Part shown: one piece after another, positions 42,541 to 50,893 of the stretch
Layout: every line of letters begins with the position of its first letter
How positions within the stretch are numbered: the stretch's first letter is position 1
From: Lachnospiraceae bacterium
Lineage (GTDB): Bacteria > Bacillota > Clostridia > Lachnospirales > Lachnospiraceae
Assembly (NCBI GenBank): GCA_019423745.1
Contig: JAHZAV010000002.1
Location: 24,528-88,527, forward strand
DNA length: 64,000 nt
Reading direction: 5' to 3'
Made by a program: the position numbers and the translations under genes
Notes under the pieces: generated by a model
What the model was told of the DNA's origin: nothing
The model's input: only the letters and a program-made list of their open reading frames with translations
The model's database searches: none

Positions 42541-42800
42541 AAAAAAATGTCTCTTACAGAAAACTGTAAGAGACGAATCAAATCCGCGGTTCCACTCTTA
42601 TAGAGAACAGGATACAATACCCTTTCTCCGCTTTTAGCAGTTAACGCCTGCAAAACGTATCCGGCTACTCTTCTCATTTCGCCGAATCAACTCCCGGGGG
42701 CACTTCATATGTTCTCCCCTTAAGACTGCTTTCAGCCGGTGACAGTCTCTCTCTTTCAGGTTCACTCCACATTACTTTTCCCGTTCTTCGTTTTTCACTG
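42541..42800 (-). ncRNA. T-box leader (probably cysteine-specific) of cysE-cysS
   Basis: The minus strand holds the T-box bulge sequence AGAGTGGAACCGCGG at about 42586-42600 and an intrinsic terminator GTCTCTTACAG/CTGTAAGAGAC followed by TTTTTTT (42541-42575). A long stem I region extends to about 42800. The sequence TATGAAGTGCCCCC on its 3' side contains TGC, a Cys codon, as the candidate specifier; this fits regulation of cysE and cysS by uncharged tRNA-Cys. The specifier choice is inference. Confidence 0.93.
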
Positions 42801-42808
42801 TTGGTTAT

Positions 42809-42837
42809 ATACTATGTGAAAATTATCTTTTTGTCAA
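42809..42837 (-). promoter_or_regulatory. Promoter of the T-box/cysE operon
   Basis: Minus strand TTGACA (42832-42837), 17-base spacer, TAGTAT (42809-42814), just upstream of the T-box stem I. Confidence 0.65.
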
Positions 42838-42916
42838 CCTCTGAAAATTCTATTCAGGAAATTCCCGAAGCCATTTCTCTGTAAAATCAAAAAATGCGTC
42901 TGGCTCTCATTCCATT

Positions 42917-43909
42917 CTATACTACTTCATTCAGGCAAATTCGAGACAAAGGTACTATTTTCTTCAGTTCATTTTTCATTCTATCAGACATTTCAACGCC
43001 ATCCTCTGATGCTATCTCTTCCACAGAAGCCTCTCCGAAAATCAGCCTTGCCAACGCTCCCACAGTAAGTGTCCCTTCACTGTTTTCCTCCTTGCCTTCC
43101 ATAAGCATAACACCGGAAACTTCTGTCCCGGTTATCAGAAAGCACCTGTTATTTTCTGCAATCAGAGGATCTGTCACACGAAAACATACCGCTGTCAGGT
43201 AATTAAGGTCAAGAAGAAGCAACATTCTCCTGACATCCACAAGTCTTACCATAATCTTAGGCATATCTTTAGGAATTTCCGAAACTCTTGGATGGCACCA
43301 TAAGACTTCTCCGTCCTTTTCGCCAAGTACAAGCTCTCCTCCATCACTTTCATATTCTTTTATAAGACGATGATAATAAGCTGCATCCCGTTTTGTGTAA
43401 ACATCAAATTTCCCTTTAAAATCGCTTTCTGCCATGCGGGCTATCTTGGCGGCGTCTTTCGCCAACGCTTTTCTGCACTCTCCTTCTTCATTAGATAAAT
43501 TATCCCAATATTTCGTTGTCTGCTTATAAACAGTACGGAAATCAAAGGGATAATAGATTTGCTCAGATGCCGGCATTAAATAAGTAAAGGGTTCTCCCTG
43601 ACGATACATATCCTTTAAAGCTTCCGTTAAAAGCGACGCCATATATCCTCTTTTCCGGTAATCCTTCTGTGTCGCCACAGCTACAATGTAATGGAGCTTT
43701 TCCTCTTTTCCGTTTACTATGACATCATAAGGATTCAGATGAAGCATAGAACGTATCCTTTCATCTTCCACCACAGTATAAATGGTATTATCCTTCGTTT
43801 TCTCAGCATAATAGTAGTCCACAAACCCTTTACTATCCTCTGAGAAAACCTCTTCATACAATGATCTTGTAGTAAGATTTTCTGCTGGAGTTAATTTTTT
43901 TATCTGCAT
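42917..43909 (-). CDS. GNAT-family N-acetyltransferase (Eis-like)
   Basis: A 330-residue protein with an N-terminal GNAT domain (AVATQKDYRKRGYMASLLTEAL, the acetyl-CoA-binding motif A near residue 85) and a C-terminal SCP2-like half ending ASEDGVEMSDRMKNELKKI. This arrangement is that of Eis-type acetyltransferases. The substrate is unknown. ATG 43909 is chosen because GGAGGGACAAT directly precedes it; the open frame extends 49 codons upstream through ispF but has no support. It lies 25 bp after ispF. Confidence 0.88.
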   Translation of the reverse strand: MQIKKLTPAENLTTRSLYEEVFSEDSKGFVDYYYAEKTKDNTIYTVVEDERIRSMLHLNPYDVIVNGKEEKLHYIVAVATQKDYRKRGYMASLLTEALKDMYRQGEPFTYLMPASEQIYYPFDFRTVYKQTTKYWDNLSNEEGECRKALAKDAAKIARMAESDFKGKFDVYTKRDAAYYHRLIKEYESDGGELVLGEKDGEVLWCHPRVSEIPKDMPKIMVRLVDVRRMLLLLDLNYLTAVCFRVTDPLIAENNRCFLITGTEVSGVMLMEGKEENSEGTLTVGALARLIFGEASVEEIASEDGVEMSDRMKNELKKIVPLSRICLNEVV

Positions 43910-43934
43910 ATTGTCCCTCCATATTCTAGGTCGC

Positions 43935-44465
43935 TTACTGGCATCCTTTACATCCTGCACAACCTTCTTGGTTAACTGCATAACTGTAATTTGCAACGGT
44001 TTCCAAGCAGGCAACCGCCTGTGCAGAAATCCCCTCTCCAGAGCCGGTAAAACCAAGCCCTTCTTCTGTAGTTGCTTTAATATTTACCTGACTTTTTTCT
44101 ATATGAAGCACTTCTGCTATATTCTCTCGCATCTCTTCTATATAGGGGGCCATTTTGGGTTTTTGCGCAATAATAGTCGCATCTATATTGCTGATAACAT
44201 ATATTTCTTGCTCTACAAGTTCTCTAACCCTTTCAAGGAGTTTCATACTGGACACTCCTTTATAAGCTTCATCTGTATCCGGAAAATGTTTACCAATATC
44301 CCCAAGTGCCGCTGCACCTAACAGTGCGTCCATAACTGCATGAAGAAGCACGTCTGCATCTGAATGTCCAAGAAGACCTTTCTCATAAGGAATTTCTACT
44401 CCGCCTATAATCAGTCTGCGTCCTTCTGTGAGCCTGTGAACGTCATATCCCATTCCAATTCTCAT
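43935..44465 (-). CDS. ispF: 2-C-methyl-D-erythritol 2,4-cyclodiphosphate synthase
   Basis: MEP-pathway enzyme of isoprenoid synthesis. Metal ligands are visible at Asp8 and His10 (GYDVH) and His42 (DVLLHA), with the GHSDAD segment at 33-38 and the C-terminal KATTEEGLGFTG motif. Length is 176 residues against about 157 normally: the extra tail contains four residues of a Cys cluster, ending GCAGCKGCQ. This tail resembles a metal-binding or redox appendage and is unusual. It has no ispD neighbour here. Confidence 0.93.
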   Translation of the reverse strand: MRIGMGYDVHRLTEGRRLIIGGVEIPYEKGLLGHSDADVLLHAVMDALLGAAALGDIGKHFPDTDEAYKGVSSMKLLERVRELVEQEIYVISNIDATIIAQKPKMAPYIEEMRENIAEVLHIEKSQVNIKATTEEGLGFTGSGEGISAQAVACLETVANYSYAVNQEGCAGCKGCQ

Positions 44466-44468
44466 AAT

Positions 44469-44783
44469 CTACTCTCCGTTTGTTTCTTCTTTCTTTTCTA
44501 TTTTTTCCAGCTCTGTCTCTTCTGCCAAAGTCTCTGTCTCTTCTTCTGGATGTTCTGTGTTTTCTTGTTCTGATTGTCCGTCTATATCTTCTTTTTTTCT
44601 AAGGCCTTTTATAGCCTGTACTACCATAAATAAACCAAACAAAATAAATAATACACCTGCTACTGAAAACAAGATATAGTTATCCGGCTTTTCATTCATA
44701 ACATTTCTGATCAGATCAATTCCATTAAAGGCAAGATACCCACCTGCAACCATCCAAAGCCCGTGTCTTGCATTATCACTCAT
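44469..44783 (-). CDS. Small membrane protein with acidic C-terminal tail
   Basis: 104 residues: two hydrophobic helices (about residues 10-25 and 36-57, FSVAGVLFILFGLFMVVQAI), then a highly charged Glu-rich tail. No family is recognised. ATG 44783 has GGAGG eight bases upstream. It lies three bases before ispF and is probably co-transcribed. Confidence 0.75.
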   Translation of the reverse strand: MSDNARHGLWMVAGGYLAFNGIDLIRNVMNEKPDNYILFSVAGVLFILFGLFMVVQAIKGLRKKEDIDGQSEQENTEHPEEETETLAEETELEKIEKKEETNGE

Positions 44784-44928
44784 TCTTTTGTCCTCCAATT
44801 TTCATATGTACAAGTATATAATTTCTCACACTGTATTGTCAACCTAGGCTACACCTGCACAAAAATTCGTATGAAACAAAAAAACAGACTCAGCACCAAG
44901 GTCATCCTCAATACTGCGTCTGTTCAAG

Positions 44929-45002
44929 TAGCGGGAACTGGATTCGAACCAGCGACACTACGGGTATGAACCGTATGCTCTAGCCAACTGAGCTATCCCG
45001 CC
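44929..45002 (-). tRNA. tRNA-Met (anticodon CAT, elongator type)
   Basis: Cloverleaf on the minus strand: acceptor GGCGGGA/TCCCGCT (G1-U72, as in the Bacillus elongator), D arm GCTCAGTTGGCTAGAGC, anticodon stem TACGG/CCGTA with loop TTCATAC, T arm GCTGGTTCGAATCCAG(T), discriminator A. CCA is not encoded. G1-U72 and the stem sequence favour elongator over initiator. Confidence 0.94.
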
Positions 45003-45012
45003 GCATTTTATA

Positions 45013-45085
45013 TGGGACCTATAGGGCTCGAACCTATGACCCTCTGCTTGTAAGGCAGATGCTCTCCCAGCTGAGCTAAGATCCC
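45013..45085 (-). tRNA. tRNA-Val (anticodon TAC)
   Basis: Cloverleaf on the minus strand: acceptor GGGATCT/AGGTCCC, D arm GCTCAGCTGGGAGAGC, anticodon stem TCTGC/GCAGA with loop CTTACAA (anticodon TAC), T arm with GGTTCGAGCC, discriminator A. Ten bases separate it from tRNA-Met, so both come from one transcript. Confidence 0.95.
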
Positions 45086-45129
45086 ATATCTTTATTTGTT
45101 TAAGTTGCTTTCCTGCAACCCGCTTTGCT

Positions 45130-45159
45130 ATTATACTATTATATTTCATGAAATGTCAA
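45130..45159 (-). promoter_or_regulatory. Promoter of the tRNA-Val/tRNA-Met unit
   Basis: Minus strand TTGACA (45154-45159), 18-base spacer, TATAAT (45130-45135), both boxes perfect consensus, about 45 bases upstream of tRNA-Val. Confidence 0.85.
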
Positions 45160-45221
45160 CACTTTTTTACAATTTTTTTCATACTTTTTTTCACGCTGTA
45201 AAAATAGCCCTATAATTGTAA

Positions 45222-45258
45222 AAGACAGACCAGTAAGTTTTCTTCTGGTCTGCCTTTA
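45222..45258 (-). terminator. Terminator after gdhA
   Basis: AAAGGCAGACCAG and CTGGTCTGTCTTT pair with one G-T wobble around an 11-base loop, followed on the minus strand by TTTTAC. Confidence 0.8.
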
Positions 45259-45323
45259 TTCCCTCTTTTCAGAAGTATGGAATTCTCAAAAGAGAAATTC
45301 ACAAATTGCATTTCACAAAATTT

Positions 45324-46658
45324 CTATACGATACCCTGTGCCTCCATTGCATTTACAACCTTTTCAAATCCTGCAATATTTGCACCCACTACGTAATTTC
45401 CTTCTGCACCATATTTCTTAGCAGCATCTGCCATATTATGGCAGATATTTACCATGATATTTTTCAGCTTACTGTCAACCTCTTCAAATGTCCAGCTTAA
45501 ACGTTCACTGTTCTGTGACATCTCAAGTGCAGATGTAGCAACACCACCAGCATTTGCAGCTTTTCCAGGTGCGAAAAGAACACCATTTGCCTGCAGATAT
45601 TCTGTTGCTTCCAAAGTTGTCGGCATGTTTGCTCCTTCTGCTACTGCAAAGCATCCATTTGCAACAAGTGCCTTTGCGTCTTCCAAATGAAGCTCATTCT
45701 GTGTTGCACAAGGAAGTGCAATATCAACTTTAACACTCCAAACACCTTTTCCTTCATGGTATTCTGCATTTGGACGATAATTCTTATACTCTGACAGTCT
45801 TCCGCGTTTTACTTCTTTTATCTCTTTAACAGCTGCAAGATCAATGCCTTCTGCATCATATACCCATCCGGTAGAATCACTCATCGTTACAACTTTGGCA
45901 CCAAGCTGCTGTGCTTTCTCAGTCGCATAGATGGCAACATTTCCGGAACCGGATACAGCAATTGTTTTTCCTGCAATATCTTTTCCATTCATTTTCAGCA
46001 TTTCTGCTGTCAGATAAAGGAGTCCGTATCCAGTAGCTTCTGTTCTTGCCAGAGATCCGCCATAACTTAAGCCTTTTCCAGTGAGAACACCTTCATACAG
46101 CCCACGGATACGTTTATACTGACCAAAGAGATATCCGATCTCTCTTGCTCCTGTTCCGATATCACCAGCCGGAACATCTGTATCTGCTCCAATATATTTA
46201 CACAACTCTGTCATAAAGCTCTGGCAAAATGCCATAACTTCTCTGTCTGATTTTCCTTTCGGATCAAAGTCAGATCCACCTTTTCCTCCACCAATCGGAA
46301 GTCCTGTCAGTGAATTTTTAAATACCTGCTCAAATCCCAGGAATTTAATAATACCAAGATTTACAGACGGATGCAGACGAAGTCCTCCTTTGTATGGTCC
46401 GATCGCACTGTTGAACTGTACACGGTAACCTGTATTTACCTGAACCTGTCCATTGTCATCTACCCACGGTACACGGAATTTAAACTGTCTTTCCGGCTCT
46501 GTCAGTCTCTCCAAAAGTGCCTCTTTTCTGTACTTTTCTTCATTTGCCTCGATGACAACTCTCAAAGATTCAAGCACCTCTTTCACTGCCTGGTGAAACT
46601 CCGGTTCAGCCGGATTCTTAGCCACAACTTTTTCAATTACTTCATCAACATATGACAT
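45324..46658 (-). CDS. gdhA: NADP-specific glutamate dehydrogenase
   Basis: Hexameric GDH of 444 residues for reductive amination of 2-oxoglutarate. The catalytic segment is GLPIGGGKGGSDFDPKGKS and the dinucleotide fold is IAVSGSGNVA. Residues SAIGPYKGGLRLHPSVN belong to the glutamate-binding region. The length and KGGSDFDPKGK type match the NADP(H) class of Clostridia. ATG 46658 has AAGGAGGACCAAAACG upstream. It forms a single-gene unit with a long, repeat-containing upstream region. Confidence 0.95.
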   Translation of the reverse strand: MSYVDEVIEKVVAKNPAEPEFHQAVKEVLESLRVVIEANEEKYRKEALLERLTEPERQFKFRVPWVDDNGQVQVNTGYRVQFNSAIGPYKGGLRLHPSVNLGIIKFLGFEQVFKNSLTGLPIGGGKGGSDFDPKGKSDREVMAFCQSFMTELCKYIGADTDVPAGDIGTGAREIGYLFGQYKRIRGLYEGVLTGKGLSYGGSLARTEATGYGLLYLTAEMLKMNGKDIAGKTIAVSGSGNVAIYATEKAQQLGAKVVTMSDSTGWVYDAEGIDLAAVKEIKEVKRGRLSEYKNYRPNAEYHEGKGVWSVKVDIALPCATQNELHLEDAKALVANGCFAVAEGANMPTTLEATEYLQANGVLFAPGKAANAGGVATSALEMSQNSERLSWTFEEVDSKLKNIMVNICHNMADAAKKYGAEGNYVVGANIAGFEKVVNAMEAQGIV

Positions 46659-46698
46659 CGTTTTGGTCCTCCTTGAATATTCCTGTTAATTGACAAGG

Positions 46699-46727
46699 AA
46701 AAAGGGCAGGCAATTTACCCGCCCTTT
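46699..46727 (-). terminator. Terminator after purL
   Basis: AAAGGGCGGG and CCTGCCCTTT pair (one mismatch) around a short loop and are followed by TTCCTTGTC on the minus strand. It lies about 178 bases after the purL stop, so part of that gap may be 3'-UTR or may hold the gdhA promoter. Confidence 0.7.
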
Positions 46728-46904
46728 GTGACTTCTTTGCCTCTTTAAAAGGATAAAATATTTCAAGGCAAAACACAAGTATTTTTTGCATTTTTTATTA
46801 TTTTTTTGCAACTTTATACTTTCATTCCTGCATTTTACAATCCGTTTCGTGCATTTTCCCGAAACGTATTGCAACATTTAATGAGTAAAAATGCATTTAC
46901 TTGA
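46728..46904 (-). promoter_or_regulatory. gdhA upstream region with repeated AAAATGCA and a palindrome
   Basis: The minus strand contains AAAATGCA at several places (near 46792, 46831, 46853 and, as AAATGCAT, 46891) and TTGCAA twice. CGTTTCG (46843-46849) and CGAAACG (46860-46866) form a seven-base inverted repeat with ten bases between. A possible -35/-10 pair TTGTGT-17-TATCCT precedes the terminator. These look like regulator half-sites for nitrogen-linked control of gdhA. No gene is supported; a 63-codon Lys-rich frame here is not convincing. Confidence 0.4.
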
Positions 46905-49900
46905 CTATTTAAAATAAGCAACACCGGATTCAAAAATCTTCATATCCTGTTCTCCATAAATGTTAACAGCTATGCTGCGCCCTCTTCTTTCTGAATGAGC
47001 CATTTTTCCAAGCACCCTTCCATCAGGACTTGTAATACCTTCAATTGCAAAATAAGAGCCGTTGATGTTCCATTCTTCATCAGCAACAGAAATATTTCCT
47101 TCCGGATCGCAATAACGTGTAGCAACCTGACCGTTTGCGAAAAGCTCCATAATGGTATCCTTCGGTGCAACAAAGCGTCCCTCTCCATGGGATGCCGGAT
47201 TTACATATACTCCTCCAAGCTGTGCTTGTGCAAGCCACGGAGATTTATCTGTTACCACTTTGGTATATACCATCTTGGAGATATGACGTCCAATCGTATT
47301 GTACGTAAGGGTTGGTGAGTTTTCAGTCTGACCAATGATCTGTCCACTTGGAACAAGACCAAGCTTAATTAGTGCCTGGAAACCATTGCAGATACCCAGA
47401 GCCAGACCATCCCTCTCTCCCAGAAGCTTTTCAACTGCTTCTTTCAGTTTTGCATTCTGGAAGGCAGTCGCAAAGAATTTTGCAGAACCATCCGGCTCAT
47501 CCCCTGCACTGAATCCGCCCGGGAACATAATAATCTGTGCCTGTTCAATTGCTTTTTCAAATACGTTAACTGAATCCACAATATCTGCTGCATCCATATT
47601 TTTAAACACTCTCGTAATAACCTTTGCTCCTGCTCTTTCAAAAGCTCTTGCACTGTCATACTCACAGTTTGTTCCCGGGAATACCGGTATAAATACAGTA
47701 GGTTGTGCAATTTTATGACTGCAAATATGTACTTTAGATGCATGGAAACAGCCAGTTTGATCTAATCTGCCCTCTTCTCCTTCTTGTTCCTTCAAAGGAC
47801 AATCAGCAGAATCCTCCTCTGCTCCTGAAGTCGTTGGGAATACCCTCTCCAGTGTTCCTTTCCATGCACTCTCAGCATCTGCAAGGCTAAGCACGGTATC
47901 ACCATATGAAAATACGCCATCCTCTGTCACTTCACCAATGACAGTGTAAGAAATCTGAAGTTCTCCCACCTTATCTTCTGCAACTTCTGCCACCAGGTCT
48001 CCAAATGCAGGTGCAAACATCTCCCGCGGATCCATATTGTGCTCAATTTTCACGCCCATTCCATTTCCGAAAGCCATTTTGCTGACTGCCGCAATCACTC
48101 CATGACGGTCTGGCACGTAAGCTGAAAGAATTCTTCCCGCTTTCATATCTTCCTCAAATTTTCCATATTGTTCCATCACTTTATCGTAAATCGGAAGATC
48201 ATATTCATCCTTCGGTATCCTGAGCCATACCAGTTTGCTTCCAGCTTTCTTAAGTTCCGGTGTAATAATATCTTTTTCCTTTGCCACATCTACAGCAAAT
48301 GAAACAAGAGTCGGGGGAACATCAATATCCTCAAACGTACCGGACATACTGTCTTTTCCGCCAATTGAGGGAAGTCCAAAGCCGATCTGTGCGCTGTAAG
48401 CGCCCAGAAGCGCTGCAAAAGGCTGACTCCAACGATGTGGATCTTCTGACATACGACGGAAATACTCTTGGAAAGTAAAGCGAATCTTTCTATAATCTCC
48501 TCCGTTTGCTACAATTTTAGCAACAGATTCTGTTACAGCATAGACTGCACCATGATAAGGGCTCCAGCTTGATAAATAAGGATCAAATCCATAACTCATC
48601 ATGGTAACCGTATCGCAGTCTCCTGTCAGAACAGGAAGTTTAGCCACCATTGCCTGTGTTTCTGTCATCTGATATTTTCCTCCATGAGGCATAAATACAG
48701 AGCCTGCTCCAATGGAACCGTCAAACATTTCCACCAAACCTTTTTGTGAGCACACATTCAGATCTTTTAATGTTTCCAGCCATTTTGCTTTTACATCTTC
48801 AACTTCTACCTTGTCTGTTAAAATACTGTTTTCCCTGTTTGGAATATCTACCGCTACAGCTGTCTCCTGATGAGCGCCATTTGTATCAAGAAATGCTCTG
48901 GAAAGATTAACAATTTCCTTTCCTCTCCAGGAAAGTACCAGTCTTGGTTCTTCGGTTACAACTGCAACTTCCACTGCTTCCAGATTTTCTTCCCTGGCAT
49001 ATTCCATAAACTGTGCCACATCTTTAGGATCTACTACTACTGCCATTCTCTCCTGTGATTCTGAAATAGCAATTTCCGTTCCATCCAATCCCGCATATTT
49101 TTTCGGCACTTTATCAAGATCTACCTTAAGTCCGTCTGCCAATTCTCCAATAGCAACAGAAACTCCTCCTGCACCGAAATCATTACACTTCTTAATCAGG
49201 CGGCTGACTTCTTCTCTTCTGAAAAGTCTCTGAATTTTTCTTTCTGTAGGCGGATTACCCTTCTGCACTTCTGCACCGCAAGTCTCGATCGACTCCTCGG
49301 TATGCACCTTAGATGAACCTGTAGCTCCTCCACAGCCATCCCGTCCGGTACGTCCTCCAAGAAGGATTATAATATCTCCTGGATCTGAAGTTTCTCGGAT
49401 CACTGCCCGTCTCGGGGCTGCACCTAATACAGCACCAATTTCCATACGTTTTGCCACATAATTCGGATGATAAATTTCTTTTACCGCTCCCGTAGCAAGA
49501 CCAATCTGATTTCCGTAAGAACTATAACCATGAGCTGCCTCTCTTACCAGTTTTTTCTGTGGCAGCTTTCCTTTCATCGTGTCTTTCACAGAGACAGTCG
49601 GATCTGCCGCACCTGTCACACGCATTGCCTGATATACATAAGTACGTCCTGACAAAGGATCTCGGATGGCTCCTCCAAGACAAGTTGCAGCTCCACCAAA
49701 AGGCTCTATTTCTGTAGGATGATTATGGGTCTCGTTTTTGAAGTTTACAAGCCACTCTTCTTCTATACCATCTACTGTTACAGGAACAACAATACTGCAG
49801 GCATTGATTTCCTCTGACTCTTCCTGATCCTGAAGTTTTCCTTCTTTTTTCAAACGACGCATTGCCATAAGCGCCAAATCCATCAGGCAGACAAATTTAT

Positions 49901-50708
49901 CCTCCCTGCCTTTAAAGATTTCGCTGTGATCTGCAAGATACTGCCGATAAGTTTCTTCAATCGGAGCCCGATAGTCCCCGTCACCAAATGTCACCTCTTT
50001 TAACTCTGTTGAGAACGTTGTATGACGGCAGTGATCTGACCAATAAGTATCCAGAACACGGATTTCTGTCATAGATGGATCTCGTTTTTCCTCCGTAGCA
50101 AAATAGTTTTGTATATGCTGGAAATCTTTAAATGTCATGGCAAGTCCGAGTGAATCGTAAAGTTCTTTCAATTCCTTCTCACCCAGGCTTTTGAAACCTT
50201 CAAAAATAATAACATCTGCCGGCTCCTCAAATTGCGTCACCAATGTATCCGGCTTTTCCATACCTGTCTCACGAGAATCTACGGGATTGATACAATGATT
50301 TTTGATTGCTGCGAACTCTTCATCAGAAATCTTTCCTTCTATGACATAGGTAGTAGCTGTACGAATCACCGGTTTTTCATCTTCTTTAATAAACTGCACA
50401 CACTGTACAGCAGAGTCCGCTCTCTGGTCGAACTGTCCCGGAAGAAATTCTACCGAAAAGATTCTGCTTCCTTCCTTGGTTGGGAATTCTTCCCGGTACA
50501 AAGTATCCACCGGCGGCTCTGAGAAAATTCCTCTGCATGCTTTTTCAAAAGTTTCATCAGAAAGATTCTCTATATCATAGCGAATCAGCACACGCACATT
50601 TTCCAGCCCCTCAATCCCAAGATATCCTCGGATTTCATGCTGAAGATCCTTTGCCTGTACTGCATAATCTGGTTTCTTTTCCACATACACACGTCTTACA
50701 TTACCCAT
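46905..50708 (-). CDS. purL: Phosphoribosylformylglycinamidine synthase, single-chain
   Basis: A 1,267-residue large-type FGAM synthetase, with N-terminal linker domain, two AIRS-type halves (NFKNETHNHPTEIEPFGGA; LGGRTGRDGCGGATGS; VGIGGKDSMSGT-type loop), and a C-terminal class I glutamine amidotransferase domain with nucleophile Cys in LGICNGFQAL and GGFSAGDEPDG. Most Gram-positive bacteria split it into PurS, PurQ and PurL; Lachnospiraceae commonly carry this fused form. ATG 50708 has GATGGAGGAAGTTTT upstream. It is alone in its transcription unit. Confidence 0.96.
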   Translation of the reverse strand: MGNVRRVYVEKKPDYAVQAKDLQHEIRGYLGIEGLENVRVLIRYDIENLSDETFEKACRGIFSEPPVDTLYREEFPTKEGSRIFSVEFLPGQFDQRADSAVQCVQFIKEDEKPVIRTATTYVIEGKISDEEFAAIKNHCINPVDSRETGMEKPDTLVTQFEEPADVIIFEGFKSLGEKELKELYDSLGLAMTFKDFQHIQNYFATEEKRDPSMTEIRVLDTYWSDHCRHTTFSTELKEVTFGDGDYRAPIEETYRQYLADHSEIFKGREDKFVCLMDLALMAMRRLKKEGKLQDQEESEEINACSIVVPVTVDGIEEEWLVNFKNETHNHPTEIEPFGGAATCLGGAIRDPLSGRTYVYQAMRVTGAADPTVSVKDTMKGKLPQKKLVREAAHGYSSYGNQIGLATGAVKEIYHPNYVAKRMEIGAVLGAAPRRAVIRETSDPGDIIILLGGRTGRDGCGGATGSSKVHTEESIETCGAEVQKGNPPTERKIQRLFRREEVSRLIKKCNDFGAGGVSVAIGELADGLKVDLDKVPKKYAGLDGTEIAISESQERMAVVVDPKDVAQFMEYAREENLEAVEVAVVTEEPRLVLSWRGKEIVNLSRAFLDTNGAHQETAVAVDIPNRENSILTDKVEVEDVKAKWLETLKDLNVCSQKGLVEMFDGSIGAGSVFMPHGGKYQMTETQAMVAKLPVLTGDCDTVTMMSYGFDPYLSSWSPYHGAVYAVTESVAKIVANGGDYRKIRFTFQEYFRRMSEDPHRWSQPFAALLGAYSAQIGFGLPSIGGKDSMSGTFEDIDVPPTLVSFAVDVAKEKDIITPELKKAGSKLVWLRIPKDEYDLPIYDKVMEQYGKFEEDMKAGRILSAYVPDRHGVIAAVSKMAFGNGMGVKIEHNMDPREMFAPAFGDLVAEVAEDKVGELQISYTVIGEVTEDGVFSYGDTVLSLADAESAWKGTLERVFPTTSGAEEDSADCPLKEQEGEEGRLDQTGCFHASKVHICSHKIAQPTVFIPVFPGTNCEYDSARAFERAGAKVITRVFKNMDAADIVDSVNVFEKAIEQAQIIMFPGGFSAGDEPDGSAKFFATAFQNAKLKEAVEKLLGERDGLALGICNGFQALIKLGLVPSGQIIGQTENSPTLTYNTIGRHISKMVYTKVVTDKSPWLAQAQLGGVYVNPASHGEGRFVAPKDTIMELFANGQVATRYCDPEGNISVADEEWNINGSYFAIEGITSPDGRVLGKMAHSERRGRSIAVNIYGEQDMKIFESGVAYFK

Positions 50709-50893
50709 AAAACTTCCTCCATCTTATTTCGCTTTTTACTGTAGTCCCCACTAAACAAAGGGTAGTTCATAAACTCTGGCTAAATTGCACTGAAATTTTT
50801 ATCTGCACAGATAAAATAACCACGTTATATTTATTATAACACGAAGTCTATTATTAGTAAAGTTAATGTAATTAAACTTATTTATAAGTTTTT
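50709..50893 (-). promoter_or_regulatory. purL promoter, palindromic -10 region and leader hairpins
   Basis: Minus strand TTTACT (50856-50861), 17-base spacer, TATAAT (50833-50838). The -10 box is inside GTTATA-5-TATAAC (about 50824-50840), a candidate operator. The leader of about 120 bases holds the perfect hairpin TTTTATCTG/CAGATAAAA and a further paired region AACTACCC/GTGGGGA. I could not match it to the purine, PRPP or preQ1 riboswitch consensus. Confidence 0.55.

Noticed and set aside
43910..44056. Extended N terminus of the GNAT gene
   Set aside because: The 49 extra codons lie within ispF in another frame and the strong RBS is at 43909.
46686..46877. 63-codon ORF upstream of gdhA on the minus strand
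   Set aside because: Composition is Lys/Cys-rich noise, it lacks an RBS, and it crosses the purL terminator and the repeat-rich upstream region.
50709..50840. Purine or preQ1 riboswitch in the purL leader
   Set aside because: ACTACCC...AGTGGGG looked suggestive, but the conserved core nucleotides of either class are absent.
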